A DNA stretch of 36,718 nt, taken from a bacterium (GTDB lineage: Bacteria > Patescibacteriota > Patescibacteriia > SG8-24). The DNA is taken from NCBI GenBank assembly GCA_023246225.1, contig JAHFIV010000005.1, positions 1 to 36,718 on the forward strand, written 5' to 3'. Below are positions 17,674 to 25,018 of the stretch, one piece after another (the first letter of the stretch is position 1; every line of letters starts with the position of its first letter). Position numbers and translations under genes: made by a program. The notes below the pieces were generated by a model that saw only the letters and a program-made list of their open reading frames with translations, did not search any database and had not been told where the DNA came from.

Positions 17674-18252
17674 ATGTCTATGACGCGTCGCATGATAAAA
17701 AAAACAGCGGGAAGTCGGGGACGTAGTGGTCTTAGCAGAAAAGAAAAAATGTCACGCGGTGGCGTGCGTGCAGCACAAGTGCAACGCTCAGGCGTCATAA
17801 AAAATAACGCGCCACGCGGTGGCGTTGTCCGCTGTGAAGGCTGTTCAGCGATCTGGTATGATAAGCACTGGCATTCGCCGCTCGTTGTTGAGCACATGAA
17901 ACTTGCAACGCAGGCGGTCGGTTTGTGCGACGAATGTCATCGGGCGGGGCAAAATGCAAAAGGGGCGGTATCGTATGCGGGCGAAATAACGCTCGATGGC
18001 GAATTTGCACCAAAAGAAAAAGAGGAAATTCTTGCGCTCGTGCGAAACATCGGCAAGCGAGCGATGAAACGTGATCCGGAAGACCGTGTAGTGCGCATCG
18101 CCGAAGCGGGTGGTGCAATAAAAATATTTACTTCCGACAATCAACTCGCAGTTGCGATCGGAAAACAAATACATGACGCGCGAAAAGGTGGAGAACTTCG
18201 TATTACGTGGTCACGAACAGATCTCCCTGTACGCGTGCATTGGACGAAATAA
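17674..18252 (+). CDS. BCAM0308 family protein
   Basis: The N-terminus (about 1-50) is a highly basic, Gly/Arg-rich tail that looks disordered and nucleic-acid binding. A zinc-ribbon-like part follows, with CEGC plus AIWYDKHW and then CDEC. The C-terminal half (LDGEFAPKEKEEILALVRN ... VRVHWTK) matches my memory of the BCAM0308 family, which has no established function. The zinc ribbon and basic tail suggest RNA or ribosome binding, but this is inference. It lies 7 nt after gatA and 3 nt before the next gene, within one operon. Nearby ATGs at 17680 and 17692 are alternative starts. Confidence 0.75.
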   Translation: MSMTRRMIKKTAGSRGRSGLSRKEKMSRGGVRAAQVQRSGVIKNNAPRGGVVRCEGCSAIWYDKHWHSPLVVEHMKLATQAVGLCDECHRAGQNAKGAVSYAGEITLDGEFAPKEKEEILALVRNIGKRAMKRDPEDRVVRIAEAGGAIKIFTSDNQLAVAIGKQIHDARKGGELRITWSRTDLPVRVHWTK

Positions 18253-18255
18253 ATC

Positions 18256-18714
18256 ATGTCTGTAACCATCGACATCGCAAGCGCATTCTGGGTGATCATC
18301 ACCATTCTTTTTGCTGTTCTGATTATCGGTATTTTTTGGATGATGATCGCAAAAGTTCGCAGCTTTTTTGCTTCACGAAAATTTGATGGCACCGACAGAG
18401 AGACGATGCGGCGACGGTGGATGGAGATCGAGCAGATGCTCGAGTCACCTGGAGAGATGAGCCGCAAACTCGCGATCATCGAAGCAGACAAGTTGCTTGA
18501 CTATGCGTTGAAGTCGCTCGCCATGCCTGGCATGACGCTCGGTGAGCGATTAAAATTTGCGCAGTACAAGTATCCCGATTTGCGTGAGGTGTGGTGGGCA
18601 CATAAAATACGCAATCAACTCGCGCACGAAACGAGCTATCATCTTGACGCCGGCCTCGCACGCAACGCGATACGAACGTTCAAAAAAGCGCTCGTACGTC
18701 TCGGGGCAATTTAG
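18256..18714 (+). CDS. Membrane-anchored protein with HEPN-like RNxxxH motif
   Basis: An N-terminal membrane helix (about 9-33) is followed by a basic linker and an all-alpha cytoplasmic domain of about 100 residues. The domain contains IEADKLLDYALK, GERLKFAQYKYPDL and KIRNQLAHE, where Arg119-Asn-x3-His124 matches the HEPN RNase motif Rx4-6H. HEPN domains often act as RNases or RNA-binding modules. This one is fused to a membrane anchor and sits inside a housekeeping operon (gatA to lgt), not beside a toxin-antitoxin partner. Function is unknown; the HEPN assignment rests on motif and predicted helices only. Confidence 0.7.
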   Translation: MSVTIDIASAFWVIITILFAVLIIGIFWMMIAKVRSFFASRKFDGTDRETMRRRWMEIEQMLESPGEMSRKLAIIEADKLLDYALKSLAMPGMTLGERLKFAQYKYPDLREVWWAHKIRNQLAHETSYHLDAGLARNAIRTFKKALVRLGAI

Positions 18715-18719
18715 AACCT

Positions 18720-19502
18720 ATGATCCCTTTTTTTCGCCTCACCACCATCCCACTTGGACCGATCCAAATTCAGGTATGGGGACTTTTTGTTGCGCTCGGT
18801 ATGGGTGTTGCACTTTTTTTTGGACAACGAGAAGCTGCACGCCGCGACCTGAGTAGGGAACAGTTCATCGATTTCGCCTGCTGGATTCTTGTGGGCGCAC
18901 TTCTCGGCGCACGAATATTTTATGCGATCGCGTATCAACCGAACACATACCTTGCCGATCCTCTAAAAATTTTACGAGTGTGGGAAGGTGGCATGTCGAG
19001 TTTCGGTGGTTTTTTCGGTGCGGCGATCGGTGCGTTTTTTTACGCACGACGTGCAGGTCTTTCTTTCATGAAATACGCGAACGTTGCCGCGTACGTACTT
19101 CCTCTCGGCTACGGCATCGGCAGAATCGGATGCTTTCTCATCCACGACCACCCAGGTACGCTCTCACACTCGCTGCTCGCAGTTCGCTATCCTGGTGGCG
19201 CGCGACTTGATCACGGACTACTCCTTTCATTGCTCGGATTTGCATTATTCGTGGTGTTTTTTTTCATCAACCGTCGTCATAAAGGATTTAGTGAACGCGG
19301 ATTCCTTTTCCTTTTTATGCTATGCTACGGAGTAGTACGTTTTTTTCTTGATTTTTATCGCGCTTGGGATTTACCAGGTGCTGATCTACGCTTTTTTCTT
19401 CTCACTCCCGCGCAATATGGATGTTTGCTCTTCATCGCGGTCGGAATTTTAGGGCTCGCAAAATATACTTATGTTTCGACTGTTCAAAGGGAAGGAAACT
19501 GA
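18720..19502 (+). CDS. lgt: Prolipoprotein diacylglyceryl transferase Lgt (divergent)
   Basis: An inner-membrane enzyme that attaches diacylglycerol to the lipobox cysteine of prolipoproteins. PIQIQVWGLFVALGMG, LLGARIFYAI, the GGMSSFGGFFGA segment and GRIGCFLIHDHPG follow the Lgt order. The signature differs from the E. coli form GRIGNFINGELWG: Asn is Cys and the NGE stretch is HDH, although Arg and the last Gly are kept. At 260 aa with about seven hydrophobic segments it has family length. The divergence may be lineage-specific. A lipoprotein candidate in this window (32,254-32,661) could be a substrate. Confidence 0.86.
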   Translation: MIPFFRLTTIPLGPIQIQVWGLFVALGMGVALFFGQREAARRDLSREQFIDFACWILVGALLGARIFYAIAYQPNTYLADPLKILRVWEGGMSSFGGFFGAAIGAFFYARRAGLSFMKYANVAAYVLPLGYGIGRIGCFLIHDHPGTLSHSLLAVRYPGGARLDHGLLLSLLGFALFVVFFFINRRHKGFSERGFLFLFMLCYGVVRFFLDFYRAWDLPGADLRFFLLTPAQYGCLLFIAVGILGLAKYTYVSTVQREGN

Positions 19503-19506
19503 AGCG

Positions 19507-19947
19507 ATGCAAATAACCGTGCTGCAATTTGCAGTCGGTGCGGTGTTCCTCTGGTTCGGTATCGATAAATGGGTGCATCCATCAGCATGGTACGGTTGGA
19601 TACCTCCGTGGTTCATCGCAATGCTCCCGAAAGGAGGCCTCGATTCTTTCATCTATCTTAACGGTGTTCTTGAGGTGGCGATCGGTATCGCTTTTGTCGC
19701 AAATCGTTTTGTTGCAATCGCTGCGGCGATCGCAAGTGCATTTTTACTCGCAATCTCATTTACCGTCGGAGTAAATGAAGTCACTATTCGCGATAGCGCT
19801 TTACTCGGCGTGTGTCTCGTTCTTTTCATCAATGCAAGCAACAAAGAACGGTGGCGTCTTTCGCCGCATGTCGTCAGTACGATGTACGGCGCATATATTT
19901 TTTATCTATTTCTCTACGGTGTGTGGTACCTTCGCATCGCGCCATGA
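19507..19947 (+). CDS. DoxX-like membrane protein
   Basis: A small membrane protein of about 146 aa with four hydrophobic segments. LQFAVGAVFLWFGIDKWVHPSAWYGWIPPW and the following GLDSFIYLNGVLEVAIG segment resemble the DoxX/DoxD-like superfamily, whose members have varied or unknown roles in redox and quinone chemistry. ATG 19507 is preferred because AGGGAAGGA lies upstream and it begins 4 nt after the lgt stop; the track start 19471 overlaps lgt. The stop overlaps the next ATG by 4 nt (ATGA), indicating coupled translation. Confidence 0.72.
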   Translation: MQITVLQFAVGAVFLWFGIDKWVHPSAWYGWIPPWFIAMLPKGGLDSFIYLNGVLEVAIGIAFVANRFVAIAAAIASAFLLAISFTVGVNEVTIRDSALLGVCLVLFINASNKERWRLSPHVVSTMYGAYIFYLFLYGVWYLRIAP

Positions 19948-21479
19948 ATATTTCTCAACGTTCCTCGCATAGCAAACGACTGTTTGGCGTTACCACTTTC
20001 GTAATCGGCGCGGGGGTGATGGCGGTAGAACTCACCGCCTCTCGTTTGCTTGCACCTTTTTTCGGCGCGTCGATGTTTGTCTGGACCAGCCTCATCGTTA
20101 CCATTCTTCTTGCTCTCGCTCTAGGGTACTGGACAGGCGGCAATCTTGCGGGGAAAGGAGCAAAAATTGGAACAGTTGGCGCAGCACTTTGTGGAACGAG
20201 TATCACGCTCATTTTTGGTGTGATTATTTTGCCAATATGCGCGAACGCCACATCTGGGTTCCTTACATCTTTTTCTGCTGCCTTTGTCGCACTTTTTTTG
20301 GGATCGTTCGTTGCAGCAGTGGTCGCTTTTGCTGCCCCAGTCTTTCTTCTCGCAGCGGCCGGCCCAATTCTTCTCAAAGAATGGTCAGAAGGCTCAGATA
20401 TAGGTAATGCATCAGGAAAATATTTTGCGATCTCGACCGTGGGGAGCGTGGTTGGAACATTACTCCCCACGCTCATCCTCGTTCCGACTGTCGGTGCGCG
20501 GCACACCATCGAAATGATCGCGTTGATTTTTATGGCGCTAGGACTCGCGCTCATCCCTTGGCGTCGAGATGCGTTAGCGGCACTCATTTTTATTCCCGCA
20601 CTTGCTTATTCAGAAATTCAACCATTGTTTTCTGCACAAAAAGCGATTGAGCAACGTGAATCACCGTACCAACTCATCTCTGTGCTCAGTGATGGAGAAA
20701 AAAGATATCTCACATTTAATGAATCGCTCGGTGTCCAATCGGTGTATGAACCTGGTGCACAAAGAACCGGTTGGTATTTTGATTATCTTGCACTTCTTCC
20801 ATGGCTGCGTCGTTCTGCAGATGGATCATCTCCAAAAATAGCGTTCATTGGGCTCGCTGGTGGAAGCGGTGTGCGTGCGTTTCGCACTTTTCTTGCGCCA
20901 GAAGAAAAAACTGACATTACCGGCGTCGATCTTGACCCCACGGTCATCGAAATCGGCAAAAAATATTTTGCACTAGGTGATTTGCCGATGCGTATCGTGA
21001 GTGAGGATGGTCGAATGTTTTTGCAGCACACGAAAAACACGTTCGATGTGATCGTATTCGATATGTACAGCACGCAAGTGTACATTCCTCCTCACGTAGC
21101 CACAAAAGAATTTTTTACACTTGCGCATGCGCGCCTTTCACCTGGGGGGATGATCGCTATGAATGTGAATGCACCGTCGGATGATTCACCACTTCTCAAA
21201 ACGCTCGTCAATACTATTGCATCGCAATTTAAAAACGTTCGTGTGATACCGATGCCGACGGAATGGAATAGGGTGGTGATGGCGAGTGACGAATCGATTC
21301 CTCTCGAAGAAGCAACTACACATCTTCCTCCTACCTGGAATGATGTTGCTCTGACGATCACAAAGACTCGCGATGTCCGTTATGATCCGAGCGCAGACAT
21401 TTTTACCGATGACCGCGCACCTATCGAGCTACTCACGGACTCCATGATTGTGCGAGCAGCTCTCACAAAAGAGAAGTGA
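19944..21479 (+). CDS. Membrane-fused spermidine synthase-like methyltransferase-fold protein
   Basis: The N-terminal ~230 residues form about seven membrane segments starting with TTFVIGAGVMAVELTASRLLAPFFGAS, typical of fused SpeE-like proteins. The C-terminal domain has a Rossmann core: IAFIGLAGGSGVRAF, ITGVDLDPTVIEIGKKYF, SEDGRMFL and VIVFDMYSTQVYIPPHVATKEFF. These correspond to the aminopropyltransferase nucleotide and substrate regions, but real polyamine synthesis is unproven in this group. The track start at 19812 is rejected; ATG 19944 overlaps the preceding stop and gives 511 aa. A promoter for the next gene begins just past its stop. Confidence 0.82.
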   Translation: MNISQRSSHSKRLFGVTTFVIGAGVMAVELTASRLLAPFFGASMFVWTSLIVTILLALALGYWTGGNLAGKGAKIGTVGAALCGTSITLIFGVIILPICANATSGFLTSFSAAFVALFLGSFVAAVVAFAAPVFLLAAAGPILLKEWSEGSDIGNASGKYFAISTVGSVVGTLLPTLILVPTVGARHTIEMIALIFMALGLALIPWRRDALAALIFIPALAYSEIQPLFSAQKAIEQRESPYQLISVLSDGEKRYLTFNESLGVQSVYEPGAQRTGWYFDYLALLPWLRRSADGSSPKIAFIGLAGGSGVRAFRTFLAPEEKTDITGVDLDPTVIEIGKKYFALGDLPMRIVSEDGRMFLQHTKNTFDVIVFDMYSTQVYIPPHVATKEFFTLAHARLSPGGMIAMNVNAPSDDSPLLKTLVNTIASQFKNVRVIPMPTEWNRVVMASDESIPLEEATTHLPPTWNDVALTITKTRDVRYDPSADIFTDDRAPIELLTDSMIVRAALTKEK

Positions 21480-21482
21480 CCC

Positions 21483-21511
21483 TTGCATTTGCACAATGTT
21501 TCGCGTATGCT
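21483..21511 (+). promoter_or_regulatory. Promoter of the queuosine salvage-tgt operon
   Basis: TTGCAT (21483-21488), 17 nt, TATGCT (21506-21511). The -10 box ends 10 nt before ATG 21522. The track's TTG start at 21483 is in fact the -35 box. The site gives the two queuine genes their own leaderless transcript. Confidence 0.72.
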
Positions 21512-21521
21512 CTCGGGTCAT

Positions 21522-22478
21522 ATGGTTGGAAGCATACGCGCTGCAGCAGAACGAATCGCTGCAGAAAAAACCTACATACGTATCGACGATGCGAAGCTGA
21601 TCGCGCTCGCAGTGTCACTTAAAGATCGGCCGATCCCCGCATGGGACAACGGTCTCCATTTTTTTGATGGTGGACCGAAGAGTGTGATGTATACGCTGCT
21701 TCTCGATGCGGTAAATTTTTGTTTTTGGCCAAGTGTATTCGTAACCGAATACCAAGGAAAAAGGTACGGATTAGAGGATGGCTACTGTGCACTTTCGGTC
21801 GCACTAAAACGTGCGTTTGAGGAGGGGATTCCACTTTGGGATCCTACGTTCCTTACGCAAATTGATGTAAAAACACTAAAAAATATTTTGCGGTTTGATG
21901 GCGACATCTGTCTTCTTGAAGAGCGAGCGGCAAACGCTCGTAATCTTGGCGAAACGCTCGTGAAAAAATATCACGGCGATCCCTCGACTCTTCTCGCGGA
22001 GGCTGGTCACGACGCTGCGAGACTCGCCGATCTTCTTGCTGCAGATTTTGATTGCTATCGTGACGAACGCGTATGGCGTGGAGAAACATTTGCCGTAATG
22101 AAACGCGCACAAATTTGCGCATCCGACCTCGCGGGAAGTTTTAATGCAGGTGGTGTCGTACGACTTACCGGTGCGGAAAAATTAACCTGTTTTGCTGATT
22201 ATAAACTTCCGCAATTATTTCATGCTGATGGCGTTTTTGTATACTCAGCTGATGTAGAAAAAAGAATCCTTGCTCAAGAATTAATTCCAGAAAATTCCGA
22301 AGAAGAAGTTGCGATCCGTGCGAACACTATTTTGGTTGTTGAAAGATTGAAAAAAGAAATCGCTGCGCTCGGTCGAGAGATCAGTGCGCGCGAGATCGAC
22401 TGGTTATTATGGGATGAAAGCATCACCCCCGGACGACTCAACGTGCCGCATCACCGCACGCTCACTACCGCATACTAA
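21522..22478 (+). CDS. Queuosine salvage glycosylase/hydrolase (DUF2419, Qng1)
   Basis: Members of this family (human C9orf64/QNG1) release queuine from queuosine 5'-phosphate for re-insertion into tRNA. Family marks are clear: PAWDNGLHFFDG (39-50), VNFCFWP (64-70), LEDGYCALSVALKRAFEEGIPLWDP, the putative catalytic region FADYKLPQ (224-231), and a C-terminal PHHRTLTTAY. At 318 aa it is full length. ATG 21522 is chosen from the promoter position and because family proteins begin with this helix (SIRAAAERIA). The tgt gene starts 1 nt after the stop, so product and user of queuine are coupled. No queuosine synthesis genes are seen in the window. Confidence 0.88.
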   Translation: MVGSIRAAAERIAAEKTYIRIDDAKLIALAVSLKDRPIPAWDNGLHFFDGGPKSVMYTLLLDAVNFCFWPSVFVTEYQGKRYGLEDGYCALSVALKRAFEEGIPLWDPTFLTQIDVKTLKNILRFDGDICLLEERAANARNLGETLVKKYHGDPSTLLAEAGHDAARLADLLAADFDCYRDERVWRGETFAVMKRAQICASDLAGSFNAGGVVRLTGAEKLTCFADYKLPQLFHADGVFVYSADVEKRILAQELIPENSEEEVAIRANTILVVERLKKEIAALGREISAREIDWLLWDESITPGRLNVPHHRTLTTAY

Positions 22479-22479
22479 T

Positions 22480-23700
22480 ATGGGCGCACTGCAGTTCACT
22501 ATCACGCATAAAGATCCGAAGTCGCTCGCGCGCGCGGGCGTGCTTACCGTTCCGCACGGTGTCGTTGAAACACCTGCGTTTATCGTTGTCGGCACGCGCG
22601 CATCAGTAAAAGCGGTCGATCCGCGCGATCTCAAAGCAACAGGAACACAGATCGCGCTCGCGAACACGTATCACCTCATGCTTCGTCCTGGCGCCGAGGC
22701 GGTCGCCGAGCAAGAAGGTCTCCATAATTTCATGCAATGGGACGGTCCGATGGTGACCGACAGCGGCGGATTTCAAGCTTTCAGTCTCGGTTTTGCTATC
22801 GAGCATGGCGTAGGAAAAATGCTAAAAATGTTTCCCGACGAAGGAAAGCATGATCGAGATACGAAGAAGCAGGCGACTCCGCCGAGGCCGAAGCTCGCAA
22901 AAATCACCTCTGACGGTATTTTGTTTCACTCGCATCTCGATGCATCGAAACACATGCTCACTCCAGAGCGGTCGATCGACATTCAAGAAAAACTTGGTGC
23001 GGATATTATTTTAGTGCTCGACGAGTGCACGTCGCCGCTCGCAACGTACGAATACACGCGCGACTCACTCGAATTATCGCATCGCTGGGCAGAACGTTCT
23101 TTTGCTGCGCACAAGACCGATCAAGCGCTCGCTGGCATCGTGCAGGGCGGTGCATACAAAGATCTTCGTGATCACGCAGCGAAGTGGAACGCCGCGATGC
23201 CGTTCGACTCCTTTGCGATCGGTGGAAGCCTGGGAAAATCAAAAGATGACATGTGGCGGATTCTCGAATGGACGAACGTGATTCTTCCAGAAAATAAACC
23301 GCGACACTTACTCGGTATAGGGGGCGTTGATGATGTGTTCGGTGCGGTAGAGCGTGGAATCGATCTTTTTGACTGCATTTCACCAACGCGACTTGCGCGC
23401 ATGGGTATGGTGCACCTCCGTCCAGAGTCCGGCGGAACACGCGCAAACAAGTGGCGTTTTCATTTGAACGGCAGCACGAAAGCAGAAAAAGGCCCGATCG
23501 ATCCGGCGTGTGGCTGCTCCACATGCACGCGATTTTCTCGCGCGTACGTTCACCATCTTCTTCGCACCGGTGAATTGCTCGGCTACACACTCACTTCGAT
23601 TCATAACCTCTATTTCACCAACAAACTTTTCGAAGAAATTCGCGCGGCGATCAAAACGGGGACGTTCGAGTCGCTCAAAGAAAAGTGGATGGGAAAATAA
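22480..23700 (+). CDS. tgt: tRNA-guanine transglycosylase, predicted queuine-type
   Basis: Swaps guanine-34 of GUN anticodon tRNAs for a 7-deazaguanine. Catalytic DSGGF (Asp94), DEC (181-183), IVQGGAYKDLR, the nucleophile in LFDCISPTRLARMG (Asp298) and the zinc site CGCSTC plus IHN (C344, C346, C349, H375) are present. The substrate loop reads GGSLGKSK; the bacterial GGLAVGE valine is replaced by Gly, as in the human GGLSGGE. An unusual insertion of about 30-35 residues (104-140) follows FSLG. It is 406 aa, starts at ATG 22480, and is co-transcribed with the queuine-releasing gene. Together these favour queuine over preQ1 as substrate. Confidence 0.95.
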   Translation: MGALQFTITHKDPKSLARAGVLTVPHGVVETPAFIVVGTRASVKAVDPRDLKATGTQIALANTYHLMLRPGAEAVAEQEGLHNFMQWDGPMVTDSGGFQAFSLGFAIEHGVGKMLKMFPDEGKHDRDTKKQATPPRPKLAKITSDGILFHSHLDASKHMLTPERSIDIQEKLGADIILVLDECTSPLATYEYTRDSLELSHRWAERSFAAHKTDQALAGIVQGGAYKDLRDHAAKWNAAMPFDSFAIGGSLGKSKDDMWRILEWTNVILPENKPRHLLGIGGVDDVFGAVERGIDLFDCISPTRLARMGMVHLRPESGGTRANKWRFHLNGSTKAEKGPIDPACGCSTCTRFSRAYVHHLLRTGELLGYTLTSIHNLYFTNKLFEEIRAAIKTGTFESLKEKWMGK

Positions 23701-23772
23701 GATTTTCTTGTCATCCTGAGCTTGATTCAGGAAATGTCATTCCGGACCAGGATCCGGAACCAAGTCATCTCA

Positions 23773-23877
23773 TGTCATTCCGGCCTCCGAGCCGGAATCC
23801 AGAAACGTAATAAAAGACCAAACAAAATTCGTTTGGTCTTTTATTTTCTGGATTCCGGGTCACGGCCCGGAATGACA
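23773..23877. repeat. Interspersed palindromic repeat, copy 4 (inverted orientation)
   Basis: The half-site order is reversed relative to copies 1, 3 and 5. The core TAAAAGACCAAAC...GTTTGGTCTTTTA (23811-23843) is a perfect stem suited to ending both the plus-strand tgt transcript and the minus-strand VOC transcript, which converge here. Another partial unit (TGTCATTCCGGACC) and a GTCATCCTGAGCTTGATTCAGG motif precede it at 23,709-23,760. Confidence 0.9.
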
Positions 23878-23892
23878 ATGTGTGGAGTCGTG

Positions 23893-24291
23893 TTACTTTG
23901 CGTTCGTGTCCGCCTGGTGGATGCCAAAAATATTGCCCTCGGTATCTTTATAGTATCCCTGCCATGCCATGCCGGTGAGTGCGCTCTTCGGTGCGGCTTC
24001 AGTGCCACCAGCCGCAAGAATTTTTGCAGCGATCGCATCATAGTTTTCGACGACCATTGTGGTGACGTACGCGTTCACCGCCTGGCCTTCGGTTGGCGCA
24101 GAACCTTTTCTTCGGAGCAAGCCACCGTTGATGCCACCGGGTTCATCCTGCTTGCCGGTCATCACCATCCAATATTCAAACTGACCACCCTCCCATTTTT
24201 TAATCTCCCAACCAAAAACGTTGGTATAAAATTGTACTGCACGCTCGGGATCCTCTGCGTGAATTTCGAAATGCGCGGGGCGATTCGTCAT
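23893..24291 (-). CDS. VOC family (glyoxalase/dioxygenase fold) protein
   Basis: A 132-aa protein of the vicinal oxygen chelate superfamily. FEIHAEDPERAVQFYTNVFGWEIKKW is the classic first beta-alpha-beta-beta module, and YYKDTEGNIFGIHQ the end of the second. A possible metal-ligand set is His8 and Glu10 in the first module and the C-terminal GNIFGIHQ region, though many members have lost metal. The substrate cannot be deduced. It converges with tgt across the repeat and is divergent from the 24,371 membrane protein gene. Confidence 0.85.
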   Translation of the reverse strand: MTNRPAHFEIHAEDPERAVQFYTNVFGWEIKKWEGGQFEYWMVMTGKQDEPGGINGGLLRRKGSAPTEGQAVNAYVTTMVVENYDAIAAKILAAGGTEAAPKSALTGMAWQGYYKDTEGNIFGIHQADTNAK

Positions 24292-24323
24292 ATGCGTAAA
24301 ATTAAAAATGATATGCGGTCATC

Positions 24324-24353
24324 TTGACAGAAAGCAAAAGTACATGCTATAGA
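24324..24353 (+). promoter_or_regulatory. Promoter of the 141-aa membrane protein gene
   Basis: TTGACA (24324-24329), 18 nt, extended -10 TGCTATAGA (24345-24353). AGGAGA stands just before ATG 24371, so this gene has a short leader with a normal ribosome site. Confidence 0.65.
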
Positions 24354-24370
24354 GATCCTAGGAGAAGTTC

Positions 24371-24796
24371 ATGTTAAAAATGTACGTGGTCACCGTTCTG
24401 GTCTCGATTCTCACGTGCACAGGACTCGTTCTCGTATGCGGTGAGCCTCTCACGGATACGAATCCGTTGCTTTTTTTCAGCATCTATTGGATCATCGCGC
24501 TGCAGACTCTGTTTGTGAGTGCGATCAACGTCGCTGACTGGGATCTCCCGAAAGGCTCGGAGTGGGGACGAATTCCCTTCGCTGCGTACGTTCTCGGCGC
24601 GAACAGTTCGCTCTATCACTCCAGCTTCATCGATGAGGGGATGCAAAAAATCCGCGACGGATGGGTCGTCAAAGGCATGTGGTTGGGGTTCGAGATCGTT
24701 CTCGTTATCGCCCTCATTGTCGGTATCATCCGATGGAGCGTTCGGCACCCCGCGCCACCTAAGGCCAAGGCAGCGAGCAACGCCAGACCGAGGTAA
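24371..24796 (+). CDS. Uncharacterised 141-aa membrane protein
   Basis: I do not recognise the family. Three hydrophobic segments are visible: residues 3-23 (VVTVLVSILTCTGLVLVCG), about 31-54, and about 101-122 (WLGFEIVLVIALIVGII). The loop between the second and third contains WDLPKGSEWGRIPFAAYVLG and would lie on one side of the membrane. The tail is short, basic and Pro/Ala-rich. It has its own promoter, an AGGAGA ribosome site and a terminator, so it is an independent gene. Codon use is more GC-rich than the core genes, like the MoxR/VWA pair downstream. Confidence 0.7.
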   Translation: MLKMYVVTVLVSILTCTGLVLVCGEPLTDTNPLLFFSIYWIIALQTLFVSAINVADWDLPKGSEWGRIPFAAYVLGANSSLYHSSFIDEGMQKIRDGWVVKGMWLGFEIVLVIALIVGIIRWSVRHPAPPKAKAASNARPR

Positions 24797-24805
24797 ATCT
24801 TAGAA

Positions 24806-24837
24806 GCCGCGCTCGGTTCATCCGACGCGGCTTTTTT
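24806..24837 (+). terminator. Intrinsic terminator of the 141-aa gene
   Basis: GCCGCG (24806-24811) pairs with CGCGGC (24826-24831), with CGG/CCG pairing inside, followed by six T (24832-24837). Confidence 0.85.
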
Positions 24838-25018
24838 CATTCCGTGATCAGCCCCCGTAACGCGTCACGGTCCCTATGGTGCCTGTCTCTAAAGTGACAG
24901 CGATGCGAGCCTAGTTATAAACCATTGACAAAATCGGAAAGTTTTATCAGGATATGGCCACGGCGTTCACTCGCCGTGAGCTCATTGCACCACACAAAAG
25001 AGAACAAGGAGACTCCTC

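Noticed and set aside
22384-22479. Upstream start of tgt at 22384
   Set aside because: It overlaps the C-terminus of the salvage gene; ATG 22480 matches the normal TGT N-terminus.
23722-24327. 201-aa plus-strand ORF
   Set aside because: Its first part is translated repeat sequence and the remainder is antisense to the well-supported VOC gene.
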